64,000 nt of DNA from Natronococcus sp. A-GB7 (lineage in GTDB: Archaea > Halobacteriota > Halobacteria > Halobacteriales > Natrialbaceae). Both the position numbers and the translations under genes were made by a program. The stretch is taken from the NCBI RefSeq assembly GCF_029688865.1, contig NZ_JARUKV010000018.1, positions 1 to 64,000 on the forward strand, written 5' to 3'. Shown one piece after another: positions 1-8,917 of this stretch. The notes under the pieces were generated by a model, which was not told the DNA's origin, did not search any database, and worked only from the letters and a program-made list of their open reading frames with translations. Position 1 is the first letter of the stretch; each line of letters opens with the position of its first letter.

Positions 1-58
1 GCAAACATCGGACTGGCTAGTGAAAAGGACCAATTGGGAGCGTCCCCAAGCATCGACC

Positions 59-379
59 ATGGGACTTGGAAGCACCGCAAAGAAGATTCAGGGACTGTCC
101 GAGCGTGCGGAAGCGATGTACAAGCAGGTACAGGAGCTCCAGCAGCGAATCACGAACCTGGAAGAGGAGGTCGACGACACCCACGACACCGTCAACCGGA
201 TGGACCACCAGCTGACCGAGCAGCGCGAACTACTGCTCGCGATGGCCGAGGAGCAGGGGATCGACGGGGAGGAGATCCTCGCGGACGCCGCGATCGATCA
301 GGCCGAACTCGAGGCCGAGGACGACACGAGCGAGGGAGCCGGCGGAAAGCGCCGACGCGAGGAGACGACCGCCGAGTAA
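59..379 (+). CDS. Coiled-coil acidic protein, DUF5798-like
   Basis: A 106-residue cytoplasmic protein of unknown function. Residues about 5-70 form a continuous amphipathic helix with heptad spacing (AEAMYKQVQELQQRITNLEEEV), which predicts a coiled coil. The tail is acidic and ends in a short basic patch (GKRRRE). No signal peptide or membrane segment is present. I chose the ATG at 59 over one at 20 because residues from MGLGSTAKK onward look like the conserved family start, while the 13 before it do not. From memory it matches haloarchaeal DUF5798. It precedes the cysteine synthase homologue by about 100 bases with no sign of a joint operon. Confidence 0.8.
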   Translation: MGLGSTAKKIQGLSERAEAMYKQVQELQQRITNLEEEVDDTHDTVNRMDHQLTEQRELLLAMAEEQGIDGEEILADAAIDQAELEAEDDTSEGAGGKRRREETTAE

Positions 380-479
380 CGCCGACCGCTTTTCTGCCGG
401 AGGAAATCTCCGACACAGCGCCGCGACCGGGCCCTCGGGATAGCAAAACCTAACAACAGGGGCAACATTTGCCAGCACG

Positions 480-1460
480 ATGACGACCCACGAGCGACCG
501 GTGGACTCGGTGCTGGAGACGATCGGTCGGACGCCGCTCGTTCGCCTCCAGGAGTCGCCGGGCGACGTGCAGATCTACGCCAAGCTCGAATCGTTCAACC
601 CCGGCGCGAGCGTCAAGGACCGAATCGGCCGCTACATGCTCGAGCGAATGCTCGAGCGCGGAGACCTGCCGGCCGGCGGAACGGTGATCGAACCCACCGC
701 CGGCAACACGGGAATCGGCCTGGCAATCGCCGCCCAGCAGCTCGGCCTCGACGCGATGTTCGTCGTCCCCGAGCGCTTCAGCGTCGAGAAACAGCAGCTG
801 ATGGCCGCCCTCGGTGCGGAAGTGATCAACACGCCGACCGACGACGGGATGGGCGGGGCGATCGACCGCGCCCACGAACTCGCCGCCGAACTCGACGACG
901 CCGTCGTCCCCCAGCAGTTCTCGAACCCGCTGAACACCGAGGCTCACTACGAGACGACCGCCCCGGAGATCTACGAGGCCCTCGACGACGAGGTCGGTGC
1001 CGTCGTCGCGGGCTGTGGCACGGCCGGGACGCTGATGGGGCTGGCCCGCTACGCCCTCGAGCGCGACGAGTCGACTCACGTTGCCGCCGTCGAACCCGAG
1101 GGGTCGGTGTACGGCGAACTCCTCGAGGACGACCGCGAAGAAGGCGAGTACAAGACCGAGGGGATCGGTACCCACGACCCCTCGACCAACGAGCTGTTCG
1201 ATCCGGAGCTGGTCGACGCGGTCCACGCGATCCCCGATCGGGCATCCCACGAGGAGCTCGCCCGTCTCGCCCGCGAGGAAGGCCACCTGGTAGCCTCGAG
1301 CGCCGGCGCGGCCAGCGTCGCGGCGAAACGGGTCGCCCAGGCGATCGCCGACGGCGACCTCGAGACTCCACACGACACCGTCGTCACGGTGTTTCCGGAC
1401 TCGAGCGAGCGCTACCTCTCGAAGGGGATCTACCGCTCGTTCGAGGAGTGGACGTCGTGA
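480..1460 (+). CDS. cysK: PLP-dependent cysteine synthase family protein
   Basis: A 326-residue fold-type II PLP enzyme, expected to make cysteine from O-acetylserine (or O-phosphoserine) and sulfide in the cytoplasm. Lys46 in the SVKDRIG motif is the predicted Schiff-base lysine. The substrate loop reads TAGNTG (about 73-78) where most CysK proteins have TSGNTG. The glycine-rich PLP-phosphate loop is GCGTAGT near residue 180. Length fits CysK/CysM proteins, and no CBS-domain extension is present. The altered substrate loop means a cystathionine beta-synthase-like or other O-substituted-serine specificity is possible. Family call is firm; substrate is inferred. Confidence 0.88.
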   Translation: MTTHERPVDSVLETIGRTPLVRLQESPGDVQIYAKLESFNPGASVKDRIGRYMLERMLERGDLPAGGTVIEPTAGNTGIGLAIAAQQLGLDAMFVVPERFSVEKQQLMAALGAEVINTPTDDGMGGAIDRAHELAAELDDAVVPQQFSNPLNTEAHYETTAPEIYEALDDEVGAVVAGCGTAGTLMGLARYALERDESTHVAAVEPEGSVYGELLEDDREEGEYKTEGIGTHDPSTNELFDPELVDAVHAIPDRASHEELARLAREEGHLVASSAGAASVAAKRVAQAIADGDLETPHDTVVTVFPDSSERYLSKGIYRSFEEWTS

Positions 1461-1478
1461 CGACGCCGCCGCTAGCCG

Positions 1479-1658
1479 TTATTGGTAGAGTTTCTTCGCG
1501 TCGATGACGTCTAAGGTCTCGTCCTGTTCGGCTTCCCACACCCGAACGACGAGATGTGCTTTGCAGTGGTACTCCACCATCTCCATCCCCGTCCGCTCGT
1601 TCCTGAGCACGAGCTGGCAGGTCCCTTCGTTCGAACAGTCCCCGGACCGGTCACACAT
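1479..1658 (-). CDS. Small Cys/His-rich protein, probable zinc binder
   Basis: A 59-residue protein with Cys2, Cys8, Cys14, His31, Cys32 and His35, a pattern typical of the many haloarchaeal one-domain zinc-finger micro-proteins. The remainder predicts a beta-rich fold ending in an acidic helix. The reading frame is open further upstream, but that part is basic and of shadow composition. The start at 1658 begins MCDRSGDC and leaves a compact domain. It ends 18 bases from the convergent cysteine synthase gene. The function is unknown, and zinc binding is inferred from residue spacing only. Confidence 0.72.
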   Translation of the reverse strand: MCDRSGDCSNEGTCQLVLRNERTGMEMVEYHCKAHLVVRVWEAEQDETLDVIDAKKLYQ

Positions 1659-1759
1659 TGTGTTTCCGTATTCCTCTGGCCGGTAAGTCTTTGTCGGTGG
1701 TTGGGGGTTTCTGCGGGCGCTAATAGCGTCGCTCCCGAGACGACGGAACTGTGGCGAGA

Positions 1760-2170
1760 TCAGGCGAGGAGCCGCTGGTGTTGTACCTTCATACACTGAT
1801 CCTGGACGACGGCTCGACCGCTCCCCTCGACGCGTTCGGCCGCCTCGTCGTCGCGGATCCCTAGCTGGGTCCAGACCGTCTCGACGTCCTCGCGCTCGAG
1901 GACCTCGTCGACGATACCGGCGACCTCCTCGCTGGGCCGGAAGACACAGACGACCTCGATCTCCCGGTCGACGTCCGACAGCGTGTCGGCCGCAGACCGA
2001 TCGAAGATCTCCTCGGCGTTCGGGTTGACGGGAACCACGTCGTACCCCTGCTCGAGAAGGTATCGGGGAACGTCGTGGGCGGCCTTGCCGGGCGTGCTCG
2101 AGCAGCCGACGACGGCGACCGTCTCGCTTTCGAGGGCCTCGCGGATTCGGTCGGATTCGGATACTGGCAT
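1760..2170 (-). CDS. CoA-binding domain protein
   Basis: A 136-residue single-domain protein of the CoA_binding_2 (YccU-like) family, a Rossmann-type fold related to the CoA-binding part of succinyl-CoA synthetase. The N-terminal strand and loop VAVVGCSSTPGK (about residues 18-29), then YDVVPVNPNAEEI, are the family hallmarks. There is no catalytic domain, so the usual interpretation is a CoA- or acyl-CoA-binding regulatory or redox (CoA-disulfide) role. The start is set by the first ATG, and the protein length is typical. Its neighbours do not indicate a pathway. Confidence 0.85.
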   Translation of the reverse strand: MPVSESDRIREALESETVAVVGCSSTPGKAAHDVPRYLLEQGYDVVPVNPNAEEIFDRSAADTLSDVDREIEVVCVFRPSEEVAGIVDEVLEREDVETVWTQLGIRDDEAAERVEGSGRAVVQDQCMKVQHQRLLA

Positions 2171-2212
2171 ACCCGACGTAGAGTCGCCGGCCCTAAACGT
2201 TGCGTGGCGCGT

Positions 2213-2908
2213 TCAGGTTCCGAGCCCGGTCGTGCTGACCTCCGGCTCGCCGTCGTCCCCCTCGCGGACCCTGATGAGGCCGTCGAACAGCTGCTTGAGC
2301 GTGTTCATCGTCTGCTCGTCGTGGGCGGTCGAGTCGATGACGGTGATACCCAGGGCGCTGGCGCTCTGAATGCGACCGGTGAAGACGTGGAGAAACCGGA
2401 ACACGGTCTGGAGATCCGCGTACATCAGCAGCGTCGAGACCGAGGAGATGAGCACGCGGTTCCGCTCGAGCCCGCGCTCGTCGTAGAACTCCTGGAGGAA
2501 CTCGGAGAGTTTGATCCCGATCCCGGTCATGTCCACCGGGGAGGCGGTGTACTTGACGCGGAGATCGTCCTCGACGGCCCCGACGCCGCGCTGTTCGGTC
2601 ACGCAGTCGACGATTCCGACGTCGGCGTCTTCGGGGAAGTTCGGCAGGATCGTCTCGGCGCTATCCTTCGTCGTCACCACGATCGATCCCTCGCCGCGAG
2701 CCGCGCCGTTCTCGAGCAGGTCGATCGCGAGCCCGCGCTTCCCGGTTAGCGGCGGTCCCGACACGAGCACGTTCGTTCCGGGGCCGACTTCGACGTCCGG
2801 ACCGACGGCAGCGAGATCGTACATACCTGGTGTTTCCTCAACGAGCGTTGTACCCCGTTCTAACTCGGGATCGAAGCGTCTGCTAAAACGATGCACCAAC
2901 GCGTCCAT
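2213..2908 (-). CDS. RecA-superfamily ATPase, HTR-like/RAD55-type
   Basis: A 231-residue protein of the haloarchaeal KaiC/RAD55-like group. A P-loop-like segment GPPLTGKR (51-58) follows a beta strand, but Arg replaces the usual Ser/Thr after the lysine, so ATP hydrolysis may be weak or absent. Later segments (RVLISSVSTLLMY, ITVIDSTAH) fit the Walker B and sensor strands of RecA folds. I chose the ATG at 2908, which gives a short helical N-terminus. A second start at 2824 (MYDLAAV) would trim 28 residues and cannot be ruled out. Such proteins are often linked to signalling or transcription regulators, but no partner is adjacent here. Confidence 0.7.
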   Translation of the reverse strand: MDALVHRFSRRFDPELERGTTLVEETPGMYDLAAVGPDVEVGPGTNVLVSGPPLTGKRGLAIDLLENGAARGEGSIVVTTKDSAETILPNFPEDADVGIVDCVTEQRGVGAVEDDLRVKYTASPVDMTGIGIKLSEFLQEFYDERGLERNRVLISSVSTLLMYADLQTVFRFLHVFTGRIQSASALGITVIDSTAHDEQTMNTLKQLFDGLIRVREGDDGEPEVSTTGLGT

Positions 2909-2942
2909 AGGTCTTGTGATTGACGTGTTCGGTTCGGCCGCC

Positions 2943-3794
2943 TCAGGCGACCGCACCGCCCTCGAGCGCGCGGCCGACGATGAAGGCGACGGCCGCGAGG
3001 AACATCCCGTACTTGAGACGGGACTGGCCGGCCGTCGGATCGTCGAAGCTCTCGTAGGCCGCGTACAGCATGATCGCGTTCGCCGGCACCACGAGGGCCA
3101 GGTAGGCGACTCCGAACTCGCCGAGGGCGTACGGCAGTGGGCTCGCGAGCACGGCTGCAACCAGCAGCGCCGTCGCGACCGCCAGCGCGGGTCGCTCGCC
3201 GATCGCGATCGGCAGCGTGTTCAGCCCCTCCTCGCGGTCGCCCTCGAGGTCCTCGACGTCCTTGATGATCTCGCGGGTCAGCGTGGCGACGCCCGCGAGG
3301 ACGAACAGTACGGCGGCGGGGCCGACCTCGCCGACGGCCGCGGCTCCGAACAGGAACGTGCTCCCGACGAGGTAGGCGACCAGGGCGTTACCCAGCCCCG
3401 GCAACCCCTTGAACAGCTCCGTGTACGCCACCAGCGCGAGGAGGTTGATCGCGGCGATCGCGATCGCCAGCCGCGGAAGCACCAGCGCCAGCCCGATCGC
3501 GCCAACGAACAGCACGACGCTGAACGCGAGCGCTCCGCGAGGACTCACCGCACCCCGTGGGATCGCCCGCTCGGGCTGGTTGATCCGATCGATCTCCCGA
3601 TCGAAGTAGTCGTTGATCGCGTTCCCCGCACCGACCGCCAGCCCCGTCGCTGCAACGGCGGCCGCCACCTCGAACGAGTGGGTTGTCACTCCGCCGGCGA
3701 CGAACGCGCCGATGAACGTCAGCACGCTGGCGGCGATCACGTTCACCGGTCGCGTCAGCTCGAGCAACCCACGAACCGTCTCCCCCGCAGTCAT
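2943..3794 (-). CDS. ubiA: Digeranylgeranylglyceryl phosphate synthase (UbiA family)
   Basis: A 283-residue integral membrane prenyltransferase with about eight or nine hydrophobic helices. It adds the second geranylgeranyl chain to geranylgeranylglyceryl phosphate in archaeal ether-lipid synthesis. Both Asp-rich Mg-diphosphate sites are visible: NAINDYFDREID at about 58-69 and DVEDLEGDRE at 179-188. The length and the conserved LTRPVNVIAAS N-terminus fit DGGGP synthase better than menaquinone-type UbiA enzymes. It ends 34 bases from the start of the upstream-oriented ATPase gene, so co-transcription is possible. This is an essential lipid gene and supports an archaeal source. Confidence 0.88.
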   Translation of the reverse strand: MTAGETVRGLLELTRPVNVIAASVLTFIGAFVAGGVTTHSFEVAAAVAATGLAVGAGNAINDYFDREIDRINQPERAIPRGAVSPRGALAFSVVLFVGAIGLALVLPRLAIAIAAINLLALVAYTELFKGLPGLGNALVAYLVGSTFLFGAAAVGEVGPAAVLFVLAGVATLTREIIKDVEDLEGDREEGLNTLPIAIGERPALAVATALLVAAVLASPLPYALGEFGVAYLALVVPANAIMLYAAYESFDDPTAGQSRLKYGMFLAAVAFIVGRALEGGAVA

Positions 3795-3835
3795 GCCCGA
3801 CTCTGCTCAGGCGGCGAGGATAAACGGTCCGATCT

Positions 3836-4027
3836 CTACCGCCACTCCTCGAGATCACAGAGATCCGCGTCGGCGACCGAGAGCCAGGCCCCGGCCCGCT
3901 CGCCCTCGTCGGTGTCGAGCGGGACCGCCATCCAGACGTTCGCCTCGTCGTCGCCACACAGCTCGAGGGGACGCCCCTCGGACGATTCCTCGTCGGCACT
4001 GGATTCGGGCCGCTCGCGTACCGTCAT
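3836..4027 (-). CDS. Small conserved acidic protein
   Basis: A 63-residue protein of unknown function. The N-terminal third (TVRERPESSADEESSEG) looks disordered. The rest (LELCGDDEANVWMAVPLDTDEG... WLSVADADLCDLEEWR) predicts a small beta-rich domain. The start at 4027 removes an upstream stretch of basic, shadow-like composition. It is transcribed toward the DGGGP synthase with a 41-base gap, so the two may share a message. Two Cys are present but no zinc motif. I believe relatives exist in haloarchaea but cannot name a function. Confidence 0.6.
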   Translation of the reverse strand: MTVRERPESSADEESSEGRPLELCGDDEANVWMAVPLDTDEGERAGAWLSVADADLCDLEEWR

Positions 4028-4133
4028 ACGTGGGGTTTGGTCTCGAGGCATAAAGAGGGCTCGAGGCGATTGCCACGCGGTGAGAACGACCACAGGTGTG
4101 GCGGCCCGTCTCGAGGTTGGGTGAAATCGAGTG

Positions 4134-4141
4134 ACTTATAC
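4134..4141 (+). promoter_or_regulatory. TATA-like box of tRNA-Arg
   Basis: The AT-rich octamer ACTTATAC lies 26-33 bases before the tRNA 5' end in otherwise GC-rich DNA. This is the position expected of an archaeal TATA box. Confidence 0.6.
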
Positions 4142-4166
4142 GGAACCGACGGAAACGAAGGAGTGA

Positions 4167-4241
4167 GGGCGCTTAGCTCAGTCTGGACAGAGTACTTGGC
4201 TTCGGACCAAGCTGCCGCGGGTTCAAATCCTGCAGCGCCCA
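4167..4241 (+). tRNA. tRNA-Arg (anticodon TCG)
   Basis: A 75-base cloverleaf. The acceptor stem GGGCGCT pairs with AGCGCCC, followed by discriminator A. The anticodon stem CTTGG/CCAAG encloses the loop CTTCGGA with anticodon TCG, which reads CGA arginine codons. The T arm GCGGG-TTCAAAT-CCTGC is intact. No intron is present and no CCA is encoded. Just downstream (4319-4337) there is a perfect hairpin. Confidence 0.95.
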
Positions 4242-4671
4242 TCCTGCCGCGTAACGCCTAGGAGTCACACGACAGCGTCGACTTCCTTATAAACAAGCCG
4301 GCCGCAGCGCGCAAGAGTCCATCACGTCGCGTGATGGGGGTCGCCTCTGTCATGGGATTTGCTGGAGCAAACCACTCGGCGCAGCAATATAACGCTGGTG
4401 AAACGTTCAGTCGATACAGAAATCCCCTCGAGATTCGCTGTGATATCTCTCTAAGATTGATGTTTTCGTACTCGAGGCCAGCCATAAACATCGACGTAAT
4501 TCACTTTTATTTATATTCCTTTCCATCAGTGAAGACATCGAAGTGCGATCAGATACTGTCCGCTATAGAACAGAACTTATCCTCGTTGAAATTCTGGAGG
4601 CAATTAGGCACAGTATCACTCGGCGACCGTCTCTGGAAAAGAGTCCAAACCGTTCTGTCTCCGCGGCGGGA
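4242..4671. other. AT-richer intergenic stretch
   Basis: No convincing gene. The only long open frame (plus strand from about 4331) has a basic, serine-rich composition unlike real haloarchaeal proteins. The segment 4490-4620 is clearly AT-richer than its surroundings. It contains a perfect hairpin at 4319-4337 and sits between a tRNA gene and the C-terminal end of a minus-strand gene, so it may be a decayed insertion. Confidence 0.6.
4319..4337. repeat. Perfect 8-bp inverted repeat with 3-base loop
   Basis: CCATCACG-TCG-CGTGATGG, located 78 bases after the tRNA-Arg gene. It could be a transcript-ending hairpin, a protein-binding palindrome, or the remnant end of a mobile element. No T-run follows it. 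Confidence 0.6.
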
Positions 4672-5862
4672 CTAGTGTGAATTCAGATGTTCTTCCCAGT
4701 ACTCCTCGACCTCTTCGTCTAGGTCCGCCGAGGGGAGGTCTCGCCAGAACCAGTTCCGACCGACATCCCAGAGCCCGTCGGCGTAGTCCGGATCTCGCTC
4801 GGTTAGATCCCCGCTGGCGGCCTCTTCGTGAAGCCGCTCGTACATGTTCAGTGAGTGGCGGATGATGCGCCCGTTGGAGGCGTTGTTCAACTGTGGTGCC
4901 TGGCCGCGCTGTTCGACTAGGACGCTGCCCCGACCGGCTACCCCGTACGCATTGCGGCAGATGTTCGCCGTCGTGCCGCCGGGGAAAATGGAGGCGTTGC
5001 CGTTCGCGCGGCCCTGGACGCCATCCCAAAACGCGCCGGCGACCTGCTTCGAGAGGTCGACTGCGTCGTCGGGCGCGTGCGGGTTGAACGGCCAGGCCAG
5101 CGAGACGTTGACCATGTCGCAGTTCTGGTCGTGGTAGGTGAACTGCGTATGCCAGTCGACGATGAGGTCAGCGTCGACCTCTTCGACCTTGTCGATCATT
5201 GCCTGGGTCTCCGGCGAAGGGTTCTCGTCCGGGATGCCGATCTCGGGGTCGAAGGCGTCCGGGTCGACCTCGGCCAGGGTCTCCTCGTCGAACTGGAAGT
5301 AATGCTGGCGGTTCGGGTCGGCCGGCCCGCACTGGTTCCGTCCGAAGTAGGGGCCGTCGTGACAGACGTCGTCCGGTCGCTTGTTCTCACGTGTGGGGGT
5401 CTCATTGTCGTCGGCGGGCGCCCAGCCGTCCGGGTTGTGTCGAACGAGGAAGTGGATCGTTAACTCGTCCAGAATGTCGGAGCGACCCTGGCCGTTGCCG
5501 AGGTCTCGCAGCACTCGGAGCGCGGCCTCGGTGGCCGGCTGCTCGTCGCCGTGTTGCTGATTGGTATGAAAGACGTGGAAGTCGCCGCTACCCACCTTCG
5601 CGTACGGGATCGGTCGCCCCTGCCAGGTCTCGCCGAGTTCCTCGTACTCAACGTTCGTCCGGTTCTCGAGCCGGTGGAGCCGGTCGTAGAGCCTCTCGTT
5701 CGAAGTGAACGCCTCGTAGTTCTCCCTGGCAGTCTCTGGAGGGAAGGGACCGTTCGGCGTGACCACGTCACAGTCTGCCGCCGCCGTTCCGGTGATAGTC
5801 GTGCCGAGGACGCCTGCCGCAGCGATTCCACTAGCAGTCCTGAGTACGTGCCGTCGCTTCAT
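4672..5862 (-). CDS. Tat-exported M14 zinc carboxypeptidase
   Basis: A 396-residue secreted metallopeptidase. The N-terminus MKRRHVLRTASG followed by an Ala/Gly-rich hydrophobic stretch to TAAADC is a Tat-type signal. The M14 zinc motif is seen as H104-G-D-E107 (HGDEQPATEAALRVL), and DLIVDWHTQF near residue 235 supplies the third His ligand. VLVEQRG near residue 315 fits the catalytic glutamate region. The protein is acidic, as expected for a haloarchaeal exoenzyme. It should remove C-terminal residues from peptides outside the cell. A second, larger M14 gene follows 196 bases away in the same direction; sequence divergence argues against recent duplication. Confidence 0.85.
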   Translation of the reverse strand: MKRRHVLRTASGIAAAGVLGTTITGTAAADCDVVTPNGPFPPETARENYEAFTSNERLYDRLHRLENRTNVEYEELGETWQGRPIPYAKVGSGDFHVFHTNQQHGDEQPATEAALRVLRDLGNGQGRSDILDELTIHFLVRHNPDGWAPADDNETPTRENKRPDDVCHDGPYFGRNQCGPADPNRQHYFQFDEETLAEVDPDAFDPEIGIPDENPSPETQAMIDKVEEVDADLIVDWHTQFTYHDQNCDMVNVSLAWPFNPHAPDDAVDLSKQVAGAFWDGVQGRANGNASIFPGGTTANICRNAYGVAGRGSVLVEQRGQAPQLNNASNGRIIRHSLNMYERLHEEAASGDLTERDPDYADGLWDVGRNWFWRDLPSADLDEEVEEYWEEHLNSH

Positions 5863-6058
5863 GATACACTCGATAAATCATCAACTAGTGTCAAATAGTT
5901 TATGGGGCTTCTCAGAAATATCTATTACAGTTTCTACTACATACTAATGTCCAGTCGTACGCCAAAGAATCGGCGACGAGCTGTCTGAGGAGACCAACAC
6001 AATCCCTCGTGGGCGTCCCCCGATCGCCGCCGGTTGATAGATCCTCGAAACCGGGGTC

Positions 6059-8917
6059 CTACCGAACCTCCCCGTACGTCCCGACCAGTTCGCCATCGAC
6101 GTACCGGCGCTGTTGGAACCCGAGGGCGTTACAGAGCAACGTGTGACCCATGAACGAGACGGCATAGTCGGCCATGCCGAAGGGGTGGAGCTCGGTCTGC
6201 TGAGCCGGCGGGAGCACGCTTCCGATGACGGTGATCTCGGCGTCGCCGGCGGCGAGCCGGCCGGCGCCGACGCCCTCCCCGCCGATCGTTCCGGCGACCT
6301 CGCCGCTCGCCTCTCGGAAGGCGTCCTCGTCGACGACGGTCGCAGGCTGGTCAACGCCCGTCGTGTAGCCGAGCTGCGATCCCTTCCAGATCTCCTGTTG
6401 CCGGGGACGGATCCCCGCGAGGAGGTCGTGGTCGAACTCTCGATCCTCGAGGTTGGCGAAGTTGACCTCGATGTCGCTTACGTCATCGCCGTCGATATCG
6501 GCGGCGTCACCGACGTCGAGGGCCCCGAGCAGGTTGACGCCGCTGTCGGTCAACACGAGGTCGCCCCCGGCCTCGACGAACGCCTCGATGGCCGAGATGT
6601 AGCGGTCGTCGTCGGCCCCGTCGTCGTGGGAGACGACCAGCTTGTCGTAGTGGCGCTGGCCGGACTGGCCCCGGAGCAGGCGTCCGTTCCGGACGTCGTG
6701 GACGCGCAGCCCGTTCACGTCGCCGTCCTCGACGAACGGCCCGAGGTCCTCGAAGAACTGCATCGGGTTGACGACGTACTCGGTCTGTTCGTAGCCCAGG
6801 GTGTCTCTGGGATCGGGGGCCCCCTCCGACTCGATGAGGGTCGTCTGGACGTCGACGTCGGCGTCGGTATCGATCTCGACGTTCCAGTCGCCTGTCTCGG
6901 GACGGCGGACGAACCAGTCCTCGAAGTCGTGCCTGCGGACGTCCCGATCCGCGAGATCGATCTCCTTGACAACGTTCCCGCCGGGATTGACGAGCCGAAC
7001 CGTCCCCTGGGTGGCGTTCGAGAGTCCCTGGAAGTGTACGAACAGCGAATGTGTCGACTCGCCGGAGGACGTGTTGACGCTCGATCTGCCGTCGGGGCCG
7101 GGCTGGACGGTCTCGTGGCGCCGTCGCACCTCGGTTGCCCGGTCCTGCCCGGGACCCTGACCCTGGCCGGGGCTCTCGTCGGTGTGGGGGAGGTCCGCAG
7201 ACCGGCGCGTCAGCTCGTCCGAGCTAACGTAGGCAGTGTCCTGTCCGTCGGTCGCCACGGTTGCGTCGGTCTCCGCGGCAGTCATTCGGGCGTACTCGCG
7301 CATCGAGAGTCGGTAGGCGGTCTCGTAGTGACGGGTCCAGTAGGGCTTCCACTGTTTGATGGCCGACCCGAAGTGATTCGAGATGATGACCTCCGGGGCG
7401 ACGGTGACCGCACCGAGGCCGCCGAACTCCTCGGGCTGACCGGCCCACCCGAGGAACGCGCCCGTGACCTGGTAGGCGAGCGAGTCGTAGATCGTCCCCC
7501 AGTCGAGCAGGCCATCGTAGCTGTCGCCCTCGGGGAGGAATGGGGCTCCGTACTCGGTTTCACCGGCCGCCATGATGTCGGACGCGAGCGGTTCGGCGTC
7601 GACCGAGCCCCACTCGTCGGCCATCGCCTCGCCGATCTGGATGCTCACCTCGTCTAGATCATGAGTCTTGTCGTGGGTGAACGGAGCGTTCGTCTCGAGG
7701 TTGAACACCATGTGATCGGCGGTGTACATCCCGTGGTAGTCACAGAGGAACTCCACGTTGTCGTAGTCGCGGAAGTGCTCGACGATGGCCAGCGAGTCGG
7801 GAACCATCTCGTGGTAGCCCCGACCGTCGGGATCGTCGGGGCGAACGTCGGGCGTGTCCACGGGTTCCGCGGGCCAGAACGACGGATCCGTCCAACCCAT
7901 TGTCGGATACTGCCGATTCGTGTCGAGACCCGACCCGCTCCCCCGCTGGAAGTTCCAGTTGTGGTCGGCCACCCACGGGATCTCGGTTTCGGGCTTGCGC
8001 GAGACCCATCCGTCCGGGTTCGTAAACAGGAAGAGGAGGACGACGTCGTCTAGGAGTTCTTCGAACTCGGGAGCCTCGCCGTAGGCGATGTCCTCGATGA
8101 TGCGACAGCCGGCCTCGGTGCCGGCTCGCTCGTCGCCGTGGATGTTGAGCGAGTACACCACCTTCTCCTTCTCGGCGAACGAGGCCTCGTCGTCGACGTC
8201 GTTCGTGACCTCCGTGACGTAGACGTCGTTCGGGTCCGGGTCCTCGCCGGTGAACTGGTTGTTCCAGCCGGGAGACTCTCCGATCGAGTAGAAGTCGATC
8301 CGGTCGGGAGCGACCTCCGCTTCCAGGTACCTGATGCCCTGAACGGATTCCTCGAACGAGAGCCAGTCCCGAGACTCCTCGACCGGCGGGAAGACGCCGT
8401 CGGCGTAGGGGTCCTCTAGATGCCACCACGGATTGGCACCCATGGAGTAAGCGACCGCTTCGACGTAGTCATCGAACTCGTCGAGTACCGATCCGAGTTC
8501 GTCGGCGTCGAGGCGGGCGTGGGCCGCCGGCGTCGGCTCGCTTCGTGTCACCGCGGTCGGTGGGGCAGTCTGGTCGTCGACGTCCCAGTCCGGGTCAGTG
8601 TACTCCGCCTCGAAGTCCTCCGGGACGCCGGCTGCCGCATCGAACTCGATGACGACTGGCACCTCGTAGTCGTCCGGCGTGGCATTGACGACGAACGCGG
8701 CTCGATCGGTCAGCGCGGGGTGCTCGACCTCCGCAGCAACCGCGTTCGGTAGCGCGAGCGCCGCGCCGGTCGCGGCGGCGACCGAGAGGAACGTGCGCCG
8801 ATCTACAGCGCCGCCCTCGAATGCGCTCTCGCCGAGTTCGGCAGCCTCCTCATAGGTGTACCGCTCTCGATCGCTTTCCGATTCTACACTTCCAGAGTGA
8901 TGGTGGTCACTGCTCAT
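6059..8917 (-). CDS. Large Tat-exported M14 peptidase with C-terminal accessory domains
   Basis: A 952-residue secreted zinc carboxypeptidase-family protein. The twin-arginine signal (VDRRTFLSVAAATGAALAL) starts at about residue 38, after an acidic and His-rich leader. The M14 signature NIHGDERAGTEAG lies near residue 260, with a further FLCDYHGMY motif near 395. After about residue 620 the sequence changes to a beta-sandwich resembling P/proprotein-type domains (LFVHFQGLSNATQGTVRLVNPGG), then an alpha/beta domain (KLVVSHDDGADDDRYISAIEAF) resembling ThuA/GATase-like folds. These domain assignments are from pattern memory. No membrane anchor is visible, so it is probably secreted. Confidence 0.8.
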   Translation of the reverse strand: MSSDHHHSGSVESESDRERYTYEEAAELGESAFEGGAVDRRTFLSVAAATGAALALPNAVAAEVEHPALTDRAAFVVNATPDDYEVPVVIEFDAAAGVPEDFEAEYTDPDWDVDDQTAPPTAVTRSEPTPAAHARLDADELGSVLDEFDDYVEAVAYSMGANPWWHLEDPYADGVFPPVEESRDWLSFEESVQGIRYLEAEVAPDRIDFYSIGESPGWNNQFTGEDPDPNDVYVTEVTNDVDDEASFAEKEKVVYSLNIHGDERAGTEAGCRIIEDIAYGEAPEFEELLDDVVLLFLFTNPDGWVSRKPETEIPWVADHNWNFQRGSGSGLDTNRQYPTMGWTDPSFWPAEPVDTPDVRPDDPDGRGYHEMVPDSLAIVEHFRDYDNVEFLCDYHGMYTADHMVFNLETNAPFTHDKTHDLDEVSIQIGEAMADEWGSVDAEPLASDIMAAGETEYGAPFLPEGDSYDGLLDWGTIYDSLAYQVTGAFLGWAGQPEEFGGLGAVTVAPEVIISNHFGSAIKQWKPYWTRHYETAYRLSMREYARMTAAETDATVATDGQDTAYVSSDELTRRSADLPHTDESPGQGQGPGQDRATEVRRRHETVQPGPDGRSSVNTSSGESTHSLFVHFQGLSNATQGTVRLVNPGGNVVKEIDLADRDVRRHDFEDWFVRRPETGDWNVEIDTDADVDVQTTLIESEGAPDPRDTLGYEQTEYVVNPMQFFEDLGPFVEDGDVNGLRVHDVRNGRLLRGQSGQRHYDKLVVSHDDGADDDRYISAIEAFVEAGGDLVLTDSGVNLLGALDVGDAADIDGDDVSDIEVNFANLEDREFDHDLLAGIRPRQQEIWKGSQLGYTTGVDQPATVVDEDAFREASGEVAGTIGGEGVGAGRLAAGDAEITVIGSVLPPAQQTELHPFGMADYAVSFMGHTLLCNALGFQQRRYVDGELVGTYGEVR

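Noticed and set aside
4331-4675. Plus-strand open frame of 114 codons after tRNA-Arg
   Set aside because: Composition is basic and Ser/Tyr-rich, unlike acidic haloarchaeal proteins; it overlaps a hairpin and AT-rich DNA, and no promoter-like box or family motif is seen.
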